In this document: positions 1-11,744 of the stretch, in pieces
Layout of the letters: each line of letters begins with the position of its first letter
How positions within the stretch are numbered: the stretch's first letter is position 1
DNA from: Fremontodendron californicum
Taxonomy: Eukaryota > Streptophyta > Magnoliopsida > Malvales > Malvaceae
DNA length: 64,000 nt
Direction of reading: 5' to 3'
Assembly: GCA_030761205.1 (NCBI GenBank)
Contig: JAULJL010000041.1
Span: 816,001-880,000, forward strand
Translations under genes and position numbers: made by a program
Notes under the pieces: model-generated
What the model was told of the DNA's origin: nothing
Database searches by the model: none
What the model saw: only the letters and a program-made list of their open reading frames with translations

Positions 1-1
1 T

Positions 2-298
2 TACTCACTGTTTGTTGCAGCTGATAAGTATGAGATTCCATACTTGCAAGATTTCTGCGAAAGATACATGTTAAGTTGTTTGAATGCCTCAAATGTTCTT
101 GAAATTTTAGAGATCTCAGATGTTTGTTCAAACAAGACATTAAAGGAAACTGCTTTGAACTTCATTGTTAGAAACATGGAGGATATAGTTTTCTCAGCTA
201 AGTATGAAGTTTTTGCACCCAAGAATCCTCATCTTGGTTTGCAGATTACAAGGGCATTTTTAATGGATGCCAAAAGCAAAAGAATTAATGGAGTTTGA
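2..298 (+). CDS. BTB/POZ domain protein, 3' end (gene A, truncated by window edge)
   Basis: The frame is open from base 2 to the TGA at 296-298 and is closely similar to the last exon of the complete gene at 4836-6510. It encodes the end of a BTB/POZ domain (YSLFVAADKYEIPYLQDFC) followed by a short helical tail. Plant proteins of this kind (At3g56230/At1g01640 type) are probable adaptors for CUL3 ubiquitin ligases; that role is known for the family, not shown here. A possible poly(A) signal AATAAA lies near 416-421. The 5' part is outside the window. The gene is the first of three same-strand BTB genes, a tandem family. Confidence 0.8.
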   Translation, partial: YSLFVAADKYEIPYLQDFCERYMLSCLNASNVLEILEISDVCSNKTLKETALNFIVRNMEDIVFSAKYEVFAPKNPHLGLQITRAFLMDAKSKRINGV

Positions 299-1275
299 TC
301 ATCAATTGATGTCATTTGATGGAAGAAATTAATGGGATTTTATGAGAAAAATATATGGTGGAAGTAACCACCAAGAATGTATAGAATACATTTTTTACAT
401 GCAAAGATGTAAAGCAATAAAATTCTGATTTGATATAACAAATGATAATTTCATTTTTCATTTCCAATTTCACAACAACTGTCTAGTTTATTGATAGAGA
501 ATTGAATTCTTAATTTTCATGATCAAAATTTAATATTAAAAAAAAAAAAAAACTAGCTTGTTTGGGTTGGCAAAAAATGCTAATTTTTCTCTTTTTCACT
601 TTTTATTTCATATATGTATTTCATTTCACTAAATATAATTGTAAGCCAACAAAATTACAAAGAGTCAAATTAGAGATATTCATTGATAATATAGTAGTAA
701 TTTTTCAAATGTTTTTACTAGGTCTAGCTGATTATACAATCCAAAAATCGTTTCAAAGTAATCATTGTGTAATTTTTGAACAATAATGGTTGCTATATGT
801 GCCAACAAGCAGTAAAAATGTACTTAAATATTTGATTCTTGAATAGAGTCAAAAGAATAAGTGATTGCTGTTTAGTAAAACTGTATTTAAATATTTGATT
901 AAGTGGTTGATTTATGATTTGCTTACTCTTTGAATAGCTTCAAAAGAATAAGTGATTGTCAATTAATAAAAATGTACTTAAATATTTGATTCATTGGTTG
1001 ATTACGATCTCCTTACTCTTTGAATAGTGTCAAAAGAATAATTTATTGTTATTTAGTAAAATGTACTTAAATATTTGATTCAGTGGTTGATTTACAATCT
1101 CTTTATTCTTCGAATAGCATCAAAAGAATAAGTGATTGTTATTTAGTAAAATGTACTTAAATATCTGATTCAGTGGTTGATTTACGATCTCCTTACTCTT
1201 TGAATAACGTCAAAAGAATAAGTGATTGTTATTTAGTAAAAATATTCTCAAATATTTGATTCAGTTGTCATTTAT

Positions 1276-1469
1276 GATCTCAGATGTTTGTTCAAGCAAG
1301 CATTAAAGGAAACTGCCTTGAAATTCATTGTTAGAATTAAATATGGAGGATATAGTTTTCTCAGCTAAGTATGAAGTTTTTGCACCCAAGAATCCTCATC
1401 TTGGTAATTTGCAGATTACAAGGGCATTTTTAATGGATGCCAAAAGCAAAAGAATTAATGGAGTTTGAT
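1276..1469 (+). pseudogene. BTB tail pseudogene fragment, unit 2
   Basis: This is a near copy of 112-298. It carries small indels (for example GAATTAAATATGG in place of GAAACATGG, and GGTAATTTGC in place of GGTTTGC) that break the reading frame. There is no upstream BTB exon, so it cannot make a BTB domain. Confidence 0.75.
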
Positions 1470-1924
1470 TATCAATTGATGTCATTTGATGGAAGAAATT
1501 AATGGGATTTTATGAGAAAAATATATGGTGGATGTAACCACCAAGAATGTATAGAATACATTTTTTACATGCAAAGATGTAAAGCAATAAAATTCTGATT
1601 TGATATAACAAATGATAATTTCATTTTTCATTTCCAATTTCCCAACAAGTGTCTAGTTTATTGATAGAGAATTGAATTTTTAATTTTCATGATCAAAATT
1701 TAATATTAAAAAAAAAATAACTAGCTTGTTTGGGTTGGCAAAAATGCTAATTTTTCTGTTTTTCACTTTTTATTTCATATATGTATTTCATTTCACTAAA
1801 TATAATTGTAACCCAACAAAATTACAAAGAGTCAAATTAGAGATATTCATTGATAATAAAGTAGTAATTTTTCAAATTTTTTACTAGGTCTAGGTGATTA
1901 TACAATCCAAAAATCGTTTCAAAC

Positions 1925-2197
1925 TAGACCTGCTCATGGGCCGGGTAGCCCGTCCGGCCCGGCAGGCTCGGTCCGTATTGGGCCGAGGCTGGGCAGGATA
2001 TTTTTGATCTATGCCGGCCCGACCTGGAACAGTGTTTTTTTATTATAATAATATTATTTTATTTAATTTTAATTATAAAAAATAATAATAATATTTTTTT
2101 TAATGTGATGAACAGTGAATTCGGACTTATCGAGCCGGGCCTGGGCAAAGAATTTGAGAAAAAAATCAGGCCGCTGCCCGACCCATAAGTAGGTCTA
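1925..2197. mobile_element. MITE, hAT-like, 273 bp with 8-bp TSD
   Basis: The terminal inverted repeats start TAGACCTGCTCATGGGCCGGG on the left, and the right end is the imperfect inverse ending AAGTAGGTCTA. Both sides are flanked by TTTCAAAC (1917-1924 and 2198-2205), an 8-bp target duplication typical of hAT elements. The sister tandem units have the uninterrupted sequence (for example near 3190), which gives an empty site. The ends are GC-rich, the centre is AT-rich, and there is no coding capacity. Confidence 0.85.
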
Positions 2198-2725
2198 TTT
2201 CAAACTAATCATTGTGTAATTTTTTAACAATAATGGTTGCTATATATGCCAACAAGCAGTAAAAATGTACTTAAATATTTGATATTCTTGAATAGAGTCA
2301 AAAGAATAAGTGATTGCTATTTAGTAAAAATATATTTAAATATTTGATTCAGTGGTTGATTTATGATTTGCTTACTCTTTGAATAGCTTCAAAAGAATAA
2401 GTGATTGTCAATTAATAAAAATGTACTTAAATATTTGATTCATTGGTTGATTTACGATCTCCTTACTCTTTGAATAGTAACAAAAGAATAATTGATTGTT
2501 ATTTAGTAAAATGTACTTAAATATTTGATTCAGTGGTTGATTTACGATCTCCTTATTCTTTAAATAGCATCAACAGAATAAGTGATTGTTATTTAGTAAA
2601 ATGTACTTAAATATCTGATTCAGTGGTTGATTTACGATCTCCTTACTCTTTGAATAACGTCAAAAAAATAAGTGATTGTTATTTAGTAAAAATGTACTTA
2701 AATATTTGATTCAGTTGTTATTTAT

Positions 2726-2858
2726 GATCTCAGATGTTTGTTCAAGCAAGCATTAAAGGAAATTGCCTTGAAATTCATTGTTAGAATTAAACATGGAGGA
2801 AATAGTTTTCTCAGCTAAGTATGAAGTTTTTGCACCCAAGAATCCTCATCTTGGTAAT
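2726..2858 (+). pseudogene. BTB tail pseudogene fragment, unit 3
   Basis: This is a copy of the BTB tail up to CATCTTGGT, joined directly to 3' UTR-like sequence (TTTGATTTGATATAAC). The last part of the coding exon and part of the UTR have been deleted. Confidence 0.7.
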
Positions 2859-3642
2859 TTCATTTTGATTTGATATAACAAATGATAATTTCATTTTTCT
2901 TTTTCAATATCCCAACAAGTGTTTAGTTTGTTGATAGAGAATTGAATTTTTAATTTTTAATTTTCAAGATCAAAATTTAATATTAAAAAAAAAATAACTA
3001 GCTTGTTTGGGTTGGCAAAAATTCTAATTTTTCTCTTTTTCACTTTTTATTTCATAAATGTATTTCATTTCACTAAATATAATTGTAAGCCAACAAAATT
3101 ACAAAGAGTCAAATTAGAGATATTCATTGATAATATAGTAGTTTTTTTCAAATGTTTTTACTAGGTCTAGGTGATTATACAATCCAAAAATCGTTTCAAA
3201 CTAATCATTGTGTAATTTTTGAACAATAATGGTTGCTATATGTGCCAACAAGCAGTAAATATGTACTTAAATATTTGATTCTTGAAAAGAGTCAAAAGAA
3301 TAAGTGATTGCTATTTAGTAAAAATGTACTTAAATATTTGATTCAGTAGTTGATTTATGATTTGCTTACTCTTTGAATAGCTTCAAAAGAATAAGTGATT
3401 GTCAATTAATAAAAATGTACTTAAATATTTGATTCATTGGTTGATTTACGATCTCCTTACTCTTTGAATAATGTCAAAAGAATAATTGATTGTTATTTAG
3501 TACAATGTACTTAAATATTTGATTTACATATCTGATTCAGTGGTTGTTTTACGATCTCCTTACTCTTTGAATAACGTCAAAAGAATAAGTGATTGTTATT
3601 TAGTAAAAATATACTTAAATATTTGATTCAGTTGTTATTTAT

Positions 3643-3835
3643 GATCTCAGATATTTGTTCAAGCAAGCATTAAAGGAAACTGCCTTGAAATTCATTGTTA
3701 GAATTAAACATGGAGGATATAGTTTTCTCAGCTAAGTATGAAGTTTTTGCACCAAGAATCCTCATCTTGGTTTGCAGATTACAAGGGCATTTTTAATAGA
3801 TGCCAAAAGCAAAATGAATTAACGGAGTTTGATCA
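3643..3835 (+). pseudogene. BTB tail pseudogene fragment, unit 4
   Basis: This is a diverged copy of 112-298 with frame-breaking changes such as GCACCAAG for GCACCCAAG. It is followed by a decayed UTR copy that contains its own short local duplication (AAGTGTCTTGT at about 4011 and 4093). Confidence 0.7.
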
Positions 3836-4835
3836 TCAATTCATGTCATTTGATGGAAGAAATTAATGGGGTTTCATGAGAAAATATCTTTTGGAAGTAA
3901 CCATCAAGAATGTACAGAATACATTTTTTTGACATGCAAATATACAAAGCAATAAAATTTTGATTTGATATAACAAATGATAATTTTATTTTTTATTTTC
4001 AATTTTTCAGCAAGTGTCTTGTCTAGTGTATTAATAGAGAATTGGATTCTTAATTTCCGTAATCAAGATTAAATATAAAAAAAAAACTAAACAAGTGTCT
4101 TGTTTAGTGTATTAATAGAGAATTGGATTCTTAATTTCCATAATCAAGATTCAATATTTAAAAAAATAATAATAATAAATAACTAACTTGTTTAAGTTGA
4201 CAAAAATGCTAATTTTTCTCTTTTCACTTATGTATTTCATTTCACTAAATATAATTGTAAGTCAACAAAATTAGAAAGAGTCAAAGAGATATTCATTGAT
4301 AATATAGTAGTAATTTTTATACAAACCAAAAAATCGTCTCATTCTTATTATTTAATTTTTGAACAAAAATGGTTGCTATATGTGTCGATCAAGCAGTAAA
4401 AATGTACTTAAATATTTGATTTAGTGATTCATTTACGATCTTTTTACTCTTTGAATAGCTCATTACACTTTGAATAATGTCAAAAGAATAAGGGATTGTT
4501 ATTTAGTTGATATGTACTTTTTTAGGATTTATCAATTTGGATTTTTTTTTTTGGAAAATGCAGATTATATTTCATTTTAAGATTATACTACTCTTTTTTA
4601 TTTTTAAGATTTCTATCTTAATATTTAATGATAATACTAATTAACGTTTATCTTTCTTATCTTTAAGGAAGTATAGTCCATAAATACTTCAAATGGCCAA
4701 TAAAAGTTAGAAAAAAGACGAAAACAAAACAAAACTCTACATTTAATAAACCAAAAAAATATATCATCATTTTATATATATATATATATATACAAAAACT
4801 GAAACAGAGAGGTTAAAAACGATCCATCTTAAAAA

Positions 4836-6510
4836 ATGGCACCGGAAGAAAATTCTTCTTTACGAACACTATTTAGTTCATCTGCTGCCTGTAGCTCCAC
4901 GTTTTTTTCTGATATATTCTCTATGTGCTGTTCTTGCTTTTCCAGGATTAGCTCGAGGGTGACTACTGCTGTGAATGAGGTCATTTCTTTTTCATTCTTT
5001 TTTTTTTTTTTTTTTTTTAATTTAACTTGTGTGTGTTTTCTCAAATTTGTATATTTTTTTCCATGTATTTCTTGATCTGTGGGCAATTATTTAAACAATG
5101 TTATATAATATTTATATATATTATTGGATAATTAATTCACAAAGCATCCGTAATTTTTTTTAAAACTCAACAAATGAAATTAAAAAGTTATCATGTGTTT
5201 TTGTTTTAATTTTTAAAAAAAATATGTATCTTATGATATATATTTTTTTTAATTTCGTTGATAAAATTTAAATAATTTTACGTATGTTTGATACTAATTT
5301 AAGGGACAAATTAGATTTGTAAAATTGATGATAGAAGCTAAATGATGATCATGACTTTATTTTAAGGGTTTTTTTTTATTTAATTATTTTAATAGCCTCA
5401 GCCACAAGCAAATCAAGCGAAATGGATGAGTGATTTGAAAGATAAGAGAATAAATTTCTTAAGTGAACTATTTGGGGCATTCAAAGAAGAAAGTCATACT
5501 GATACACTGCTCAAGCCTGGTGATGGTGGCCCTTCCATTCCAGCACACAGGGTCTTACTAGTAATCCCCTTTCCCCTCCTTTAATTTTGTGTTTCTATCT
5601 ACAATTATTATTTCATTCATCGTAGGTGGAGTCGAATTAAAATATTATCATATGTTTTTTTATTTATTATATAAATTTTTTAATTTTTTAAAAATATATC
5701 TTGTGTGGTGATGGTATATTTTATGTTATTCTGATTCGGATCGAATATCGGATACGAATATTTATTTGATATAAGTATATTAATTTTTTTTTATTTATAT
5801 TTGAAAAATCATACTTTTATATTTATTTATGTCTCAATATGTGTTGCACACATTTGTCAGATATCCATATTGATAACATAAATATATTAAATAATTTTCG
5901 ATATATATGTAAACATTATCATACATTTTAATGTTTGGTGTAGGCAACAAGATCTGAGATCTTTAAAAACATGCTAGACTCAAATCATTTCAAGGCTCCA
6001 CAAACTGATACCATTACTGTCCCGGAGCTGAACTCTGAAGAGCTCGAGTCTTTACTGGAGTTTCTTTACAATGGCAGCTTGCCATTAGAGAAGATGGAGA
6101 AACATGTTTACCCATTGTTCATTGCAGCTGAAAAGTATGAGATTCCATATTTGCAAGAGTTTTGCCAATGTTTTATGCTGAATTCCTTGAATGCATCGAG
6201 TGTTCTTGATGTTTTAGAGACTTCAGAAGCTTGTTCAAACAAGGGATTGAAAGAAATTGCCCTCAACTTCATTTTCAGCAACACTGAGGCTGTAGTTTTA
6301 TCAGATAAATATGAAGCTTTGGCAGCCAAGAACCCTCAGCTTTGCATGCAGATTACGAGGGAATTCTTCATGAATGCCAAAAATGAGAAAGTTAGTCGAG
6401 TTGGATTAATGGGTTTTCAGAAGAAAATGGGGTTTTCTGAGAAATCTTGCAATGATTTTCAGGCAAAGAATGGTGAAGTAAAAATGGAGAATATCCAAGG
6501 ATATGTTTAG
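4836..6510 (+). CDS. BTB/POZ domain protein, complete three-exon gene (gene B)
   Basis: Predicted exons are 4836-4979, 5396-5560 (or from 5402) and 5944-6510. All splice junctions fall in phase 0 with GT donors and AG acceptors, giving about 291 residues. Exon 1 encodes a Ser/Cys-rich N-terminus of unknown function. Exon 2 holds the start of the BTB domain (HTDTLLKPG, IPAHRVLL). Exon 3 continues it (ATRSEIFKNML, ELESLLEFLYNG, FIAAEKYEIPYLQEFC) and adds a helical tail. The length fits small plant BTB proteins of the At3g56230 class, probable CUL3 adaptors by family knowledge. The paralogue at 11745-13833 and 63454-64000 has the same intron positions around the BTB segment, which supports the model. 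A TA-rich tract at 4769-4792 may include the TATA box. It looks intact. Confidence 0.85.
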
Positions 6511-6880
6511 AAATCTCATATGTAACAAAAAAAAGTCAATAGGATTGCCTTTGGGATTATTATTTTTAAATTTAGTAATTTTTTGGATGTTTATTTTGTT
6601 AGAAATCTGAAATATTTATATGTATTTATAATTTTCAAATACTAAACAGAACATAATTTTATATTTTTTAAGATTTAATTTTTATTTAATAATAAATTAA
6701 AATTAAAAATTTATATTTATATTTATTTTTTAAAAAGTTTCTCCCAACACATTTTAAAATTTTAGATATAAGAATTTTATAACTTAATCCTTTATTTCTT
6801 TAAATTTTTATATGTACCCTGATATATAAATGTTGCTGCTTTCAAGTCAAAACATTGTGATTTTCTTCAAAACATAAAAA

Positions 6881-6913
<33 letters not shown>

Positions 6914-9496
6914 TAATTAAAAAATGTGAAACATAAAAAGAAGAATTGAAAATAAATAAATGTTAAAAATAAAATTAACTAAAAAAAGTTGACATTCCTT
7001 TAACTAAATTACAATCTTAATCAAAATTGAGGAAAAAATTTTACTAAAAAAAAGAAGAATATGAATTAAAGTACCCATTGATTCTTACTACCGCCATAGG
7101 GCAAGGAAAAAAGTCCAATACATGTGTTAAAGTGCTCCTTACATGCTGAATGTCAGCAGACCAAAGAAAGACAAACTTATATTGAAAGGTAGGCTAGGCT
7201 GATCAATACATGTGTTGGGTGGTTATATGAAGATGCAGCCCAAGCTTATATACGAATATGGATTTGATAATTTTTTTAAATTTAAAATAGAGTTATAATC
7301 TTCTTGAGAGTTTTTGTTAGTATTTAAGATTTAGTGAAAGGATAATGCAAAATTGAAAGTTAGCTATGACTTGGATAAATTTTTGTTTTTAAAAATTGGA
7401 ATCTCAATCGTATATCTTTTAAAATTCAGATAAATAATTTAATTTTAAAATTTTGATAAATTTAATTATTATAATTTTAATATAATATATAATATATTAA
7501 TAATTAGGATTATTCGCTAAGTATTTTTTTTAAATTTCTTACGTGTCATAAAAATAGATTGTTCATGTAATCATCCACGTAAGCAGATATTTTCATGTAA
7601 GTTTGTACATTGTTATATATATATATATGATAGGATAATTCTTAGATAACAATTAAGATGATAGTTTTTTTTTTTTTTGTGTAGATTTCAAATTTAATCT
7701 TGATTATAAATGGATAATTCTATTTATTTTATTATTTTAAGTTTAAACTGGTTAACATAAATTTGATAATGTACAACTAACATATGAAAATTTAAATCAA
7801 TATTTATTGTAAAAAAAAAATTTAAAAATCAGTAAAAAGATATAATTCAGTAAAAAAATATAATATTAAAAATAACAGAAAATTGATAATGTTAGATTTT
7901 ATTTTTAAATTTTAAAATTTAATGAGTTGATAAATATAATTTTATTTTGTCTTATTCCACGTGTCATTAAAAGGAGATGTCCATGTAATCTGTCATGTCA
8001 GCAGTGCTTATCCAGTCAGCATGTACCCTGTTATATTACATATATATATATATATATATATATGATATGATATGATATGATTTGTGAATTTGATGAAATT
8101 CATATTTACTAAATCTTAACTATTTATCAAGTATGGCTATTTCATTCTCATAATTTATTTAGCAAACTAAATTCAAATTTATTTTTTCAAATTTATAATC
8201 TTTTCAAACATAATATAAAATTACTTGTTTTACTATAATTATATATATCCTTTTTTTAGTGAAAACCAAATTAAAGTGTGCTTTGTGTTAATTAATGAGT
8301 GGAAATTATTGTAGTTTGTTTGCTTGAATTTCAATTTTGACAAAATAAAAAAATGCACCTAAAGAAAACTAGTTTTGAAAAGAAATTAATACACTATGTG
8401 AACTTATTATTGATTAATATGATGGAAGAAAATTAAGGAGGGGTTATTTATTTTTATTTATTTTGGTAAAATGGTTAGGGATATCTTAGGTTTCGATTTG
8501 GTTTAATCCTTTCTTCGGATAATTTTAAAAGTACACTTCTCATATTAATTTAGTGCATTTAAAATTTTATTTTTAAATTTTCCTCAAAGATCAAACTTCG
8601 ATAGACTATTATGGTAAATGAGTGTGGTCACAATAAAAATGTCAAATAATTGGAAAAAAGAAAGCAAATGTAAAATCACACTAACAAAAATTAAAAGAAG
8701 AAAACCTAATTATTCCTACTCAAAACCACAAATACTTTTACAATAAACTTAAATTATATTAAGATAGATGATTCTAAGAAATCTTTTTTTGAAGTACATG
8801 TTAAAAACACATCAAATTACATTTTATGAACATTTTTACTACAATATTTTTATCAAAATGCTTTAAATAGCTACATTTTATTGAAATTAGAAAACTATCA
8901 ATAATGTACTCAAATGGATAATTAATGTATTATTATTAACATAAATTCCAATATATAAAACCCTTTTTCTCATATCACAAAGGCAGCATTGTGTTTGCAA
9001 CATGCCAAAGAGTCCTTTCACTTTGGTAAAAAGATATAGTTATATGTACTAATTATAAAGTTTTTAATTGAGTTGTTATTACAATTTGATACTAACTTGG
9101 TTAAAAAGTTATATAAAAATTAAATTAAATTATAATAATAAAATTAAATTAAATTAAAAGTATTTAGATAATTTAATTTTAAAAAATAATTAATCACTAA
9201 AAAATTACTCATTTAAAAAAAAAAAAAAAAAGAGAATTACTCACTAAAAAACATTTCACCTATTTTTAATTTATTATTTATTTTAAAATATAACATTTAA
9301 AAAAAAAAAAACACTATTTTTTGGATGTTATAAATTCTAGTAAGATAAAGTGGGCTGGCCTCCCACTCACCAATGCCCTTTATCTTTGAATTTGACAGTC
9401 AACTTTTCTTTATAATCTTTTTCTCTTTTGTTTCCTTAGTAGGCTTTGTCTCGCCTTTTCTTTGCAAATGAAAAATGCAAAACAAGTACTATTACT
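6511..9496. other. AT-rich intergenic DNA, no gene recognised
   Basis: No convincing coding exon, RNA gene or intact transposon was seen. It contains a TAA trinucleotide run at about 6880-6912, AT dinucleotide runs at about 7612-7628 and 8038-8066, and long A/T tracts. Confidence 0.6.
7541..8066 (+). repeat. Pair of diverged direct repeats ending in AT dinucleotide runs
   Basis: The segments 7541-7629 and 7959-8066 share an ordered set of short matches (ACGTGTCAT, CATGTAATC, CAGCA/AGCAG, then GTAC..TGTTATAT and an AT run). They look like ends of an old element or an old duplication. Similarity is low and the assignment is tentative. Confidence 0.35.
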
Positions 9497-9769
9497 TAGA
9501 TTTGTTCATGAATTAGGTTGGATCGCGGTTTAATTTTTTTTTTTCAAGTACATTTTGGACCAATTCATAAATTTATTTTACTATTTATAAATTATTAAAA
9601 TAAAAAAATTTATATTAAGATTTTTATATATTTTATAATTAAATTTAAATAATTTTTTTATTTAATAAATAATAATTCAGGTCGGGTCGACCAACTCAAA
9701 TTATAAAAATTTTTACACAAACTCGGATCTATCGGATCAGACGAGTTACCCTATCCTTGAACAAGTCTA
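9497..9769. mobile_element. Decayed MITE, same 273-bp family as 1925-2197
   Basis: The left end TAGATTTGTTCATGAATTAGG and the right end CCTTGAACAAGTCTA form imperfect inverted repeats resembling those at 1925-2197. The length is exactly 273 bp. Flanks CTATTACT and CTAGTGAT could be an eroded 8-bp target duplication. The centre is AT-rich and non-coding. Confidence 0.6.
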
Positions 9770-11317
9770 CTAGTGATGTAGTGCATGGCTTTAAATTTTT
9801 TTTTTTAATAATAAAGCAATTCTTTAGATTCAACATTTAAAGTTCCCTTTCTATATATTTTTTGTAAAGTATATGCATGTAAGTAAATAAAAAAAAAAAC
9901 TAATTTTTAACTAATAATTTCTTGAGAATTAGTAGAAGATAAATTTGAAAGCATGTCTAGATAGTATAAATAATTTAAAATTTTGATTTTACAAAAGTAT
10001 AATTATGTTTTAGCATCATTTCTTTCTTTTTAGAATTTCTTTCTTTGCAATATCCAAAACAATAATTTTTTTTATTTTTATAATGGAGGTCATAATTTGA
10101 GAATAGGGTAAAGAATTGTAGATGCTGAAATTCGAATTTTAAACTTACAAGATATTACTTTTTAAAAATAACTGTATGAACCCACTAAATTAAACATTGA
10201 GTTCATATCCAAATAATATATACTTTGGTCCAAGCATCCAAATAACTTTCAATGTTTTTGTCTCCATTGCAAATTTTTATTTATAAAATCAAAATTGAAA
10301 ATTATAATTATTTAATATAAAAAATTATCTTTGATATATTAACGATAAATGAATTTTTTTTTTTTAATATAAAAAATTCGTGTATTAAGAGAAGATTTAG
10401 AAATGATAAATAAAAAGTTTTTATTTTAAAAAAAAAAAGTTAATTTAATCCATCTAACTTGAAAATTTAAACTTTAACCTTATAAACCAGCTTTTATCAA
10501 GATAACTTTTTAGTTTTAAAAGTATCAATTATTCATTCATTTTTTTTCTCCAAATAAAAAGTAAGAAAAGACCCATTCACCGACTTTTCTTAGCAAAGAA
10601 GGAAAAGTTGGCATACATGTGAGAAGCACGTGAGAGCATTTGAGTGCTGAACCGGAATGGTCCGGTATTAAATAAAAAAAAAATTGACAAAACCTTCTGT
10701 TTATAATCAATAAAATTGATCTCAATTCCATTTGAAATTAAAAAAAAAAAAGTTAACATTTCAATCCAAATTTGAATTAACTTACATTCAAAATTATTCC
10801 AAAATTTAATCCAAAATAATTCAAATTTAAATTGTTTGATTTTAAAATTCAATAATTTGAATTTGAAATAATGCAAATTCAAATATCAACCTAAAATAGG
10901 ATGTAAACGAGTCAAGTTATTTGAGTTTAATTCGATGAATATTCGAAATTTACTTGTTCATTATCGAATCGAGTTCAAAATATTCAAATAACGAATCAAG
11001 TTTTTAGTACATTAATATCCAATCTGAGAAGAGTCTAATTGAATTTTTATTTTTAAAATATATTTTAATAAATTTAATATATAAAAATAATAAAAATATA
11101 ATATTTAATGTTTATATTTATATTTATATTTATAATTTTATCGAACTTAATTAAATCTATCCAATTAAATTCGAACTGTTTGAGTTAGACTTCCTTTAAG
11201 AATGTGATGGAAGTTCCTTGCACCATATTTAAATTATTAAATTTAAAAAATAAAATTCGAACTGAACTAAATTTTAAAGCTCGAGTTTTATAATTAAATA
11301 AGAATGGTAGCTTATTA
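9770..11317. other. AT-rich intergenic DNA with decayed repeats
   Basis: No gene was recognised. The stretch around 10900-11200 (AAACGAGTCAAG, CGAATCGAGTTC, CCAATTAAATTCGAAC) resembles worn-down non-autonomous transposon sequence, but no clear ends or target duplication could be placed. Confidence 0.5.
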
Positions 11318-11590
11318 GACATTTTCATGACCGAACCGCGGTTCAAATTTTATTTTATTTTTTTTATTTAGATTCAGGTGGAATTAGATTTGAATTGATT
11401 TAAAAACTCATATTATTATTTAAAATAATATTTTTCTATTAATATTTATAATTAAATTTAAATAAATTTCTTATTAATTAACAATAATTCAGATTCAATC
11501 AGTTCAAATTAAAAAATAAATCATTTAAATTCAATCCAATATAAATCGATTCTATCGAAGCGAGTGGCTAGCCCGGCCTTAAACATGTAC
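11318..11590. mobile_element. Probable third copy of the 273-bp MITE family
   Basis: The left end TTAGACATTTTCATGACCGAACCG and the right end GCCCGGCCTTAAACATGTAC are imperfect inverted repeats in the same style as the other two copies. The length is about 273 bp. It lies just upstream of the third BTB gene. Confidence 0.45.
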
Positions 11591-11744
11591 GGAGGCTATT
11601 CAAATAAACTTTGAATTTTCTTTAATACGAAATGATCCATCCGTACAATTACCGCACCTCTACCACCGCTTATAAAAGCCCCCACTGGCAATTGCAGTGA
11701 GTTATTGTTTTTAAATCTAAAACCATTGAAAAAAGAGAAGAGAA

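Larger units (their letters stand above)
112..4520 (+). repeat. Tandem macro-repeat of the BTB gene tail, about 1.17 kb per unit, four units
   Basis: The block beginning with GATCTCAGATGTTTGTTCAA recurs at 112, 1276, 2726 and 3643. Each unit holds the last part of the BTB coding exon, its 3' UTR and a downstream AT-rich stretch. Unit 2 is longer because of a MITE at 1925-2197; without it and one TSD the unit is about 1169 bp, close to unit 1 (1164 bp). Unit 3 has lost the segment after CATCTTGGTAATTT. Unit 4 is the most decayed and fades out near 4520. Within each unit a sub-repeat of about 90 bp (containing GTACTTAAATATTTGATTC) is itself repeated up to six times, for example 815-1270. Confidence 0.85.

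Noticed and set aside
562..786. 74-codon frame downstream of the first BTB gene
   Set aside because: It lies in the AT-rich repeat unit, is not preserved in the sister units, and has no recognisable motif.
4829..5086. Minus-strand 85-codon frame with a Lys-rich stretch
   Set aside because: It is antisense to exon 1 of gene B; the Lys run comes from an intronic T-tract.
10537..10882. Overlapping minus-strand frames of 64 and 101 codons
   Set aside because: Phe/Leu/Lys-rich composition from A/T tracts, no homology and no splice context.
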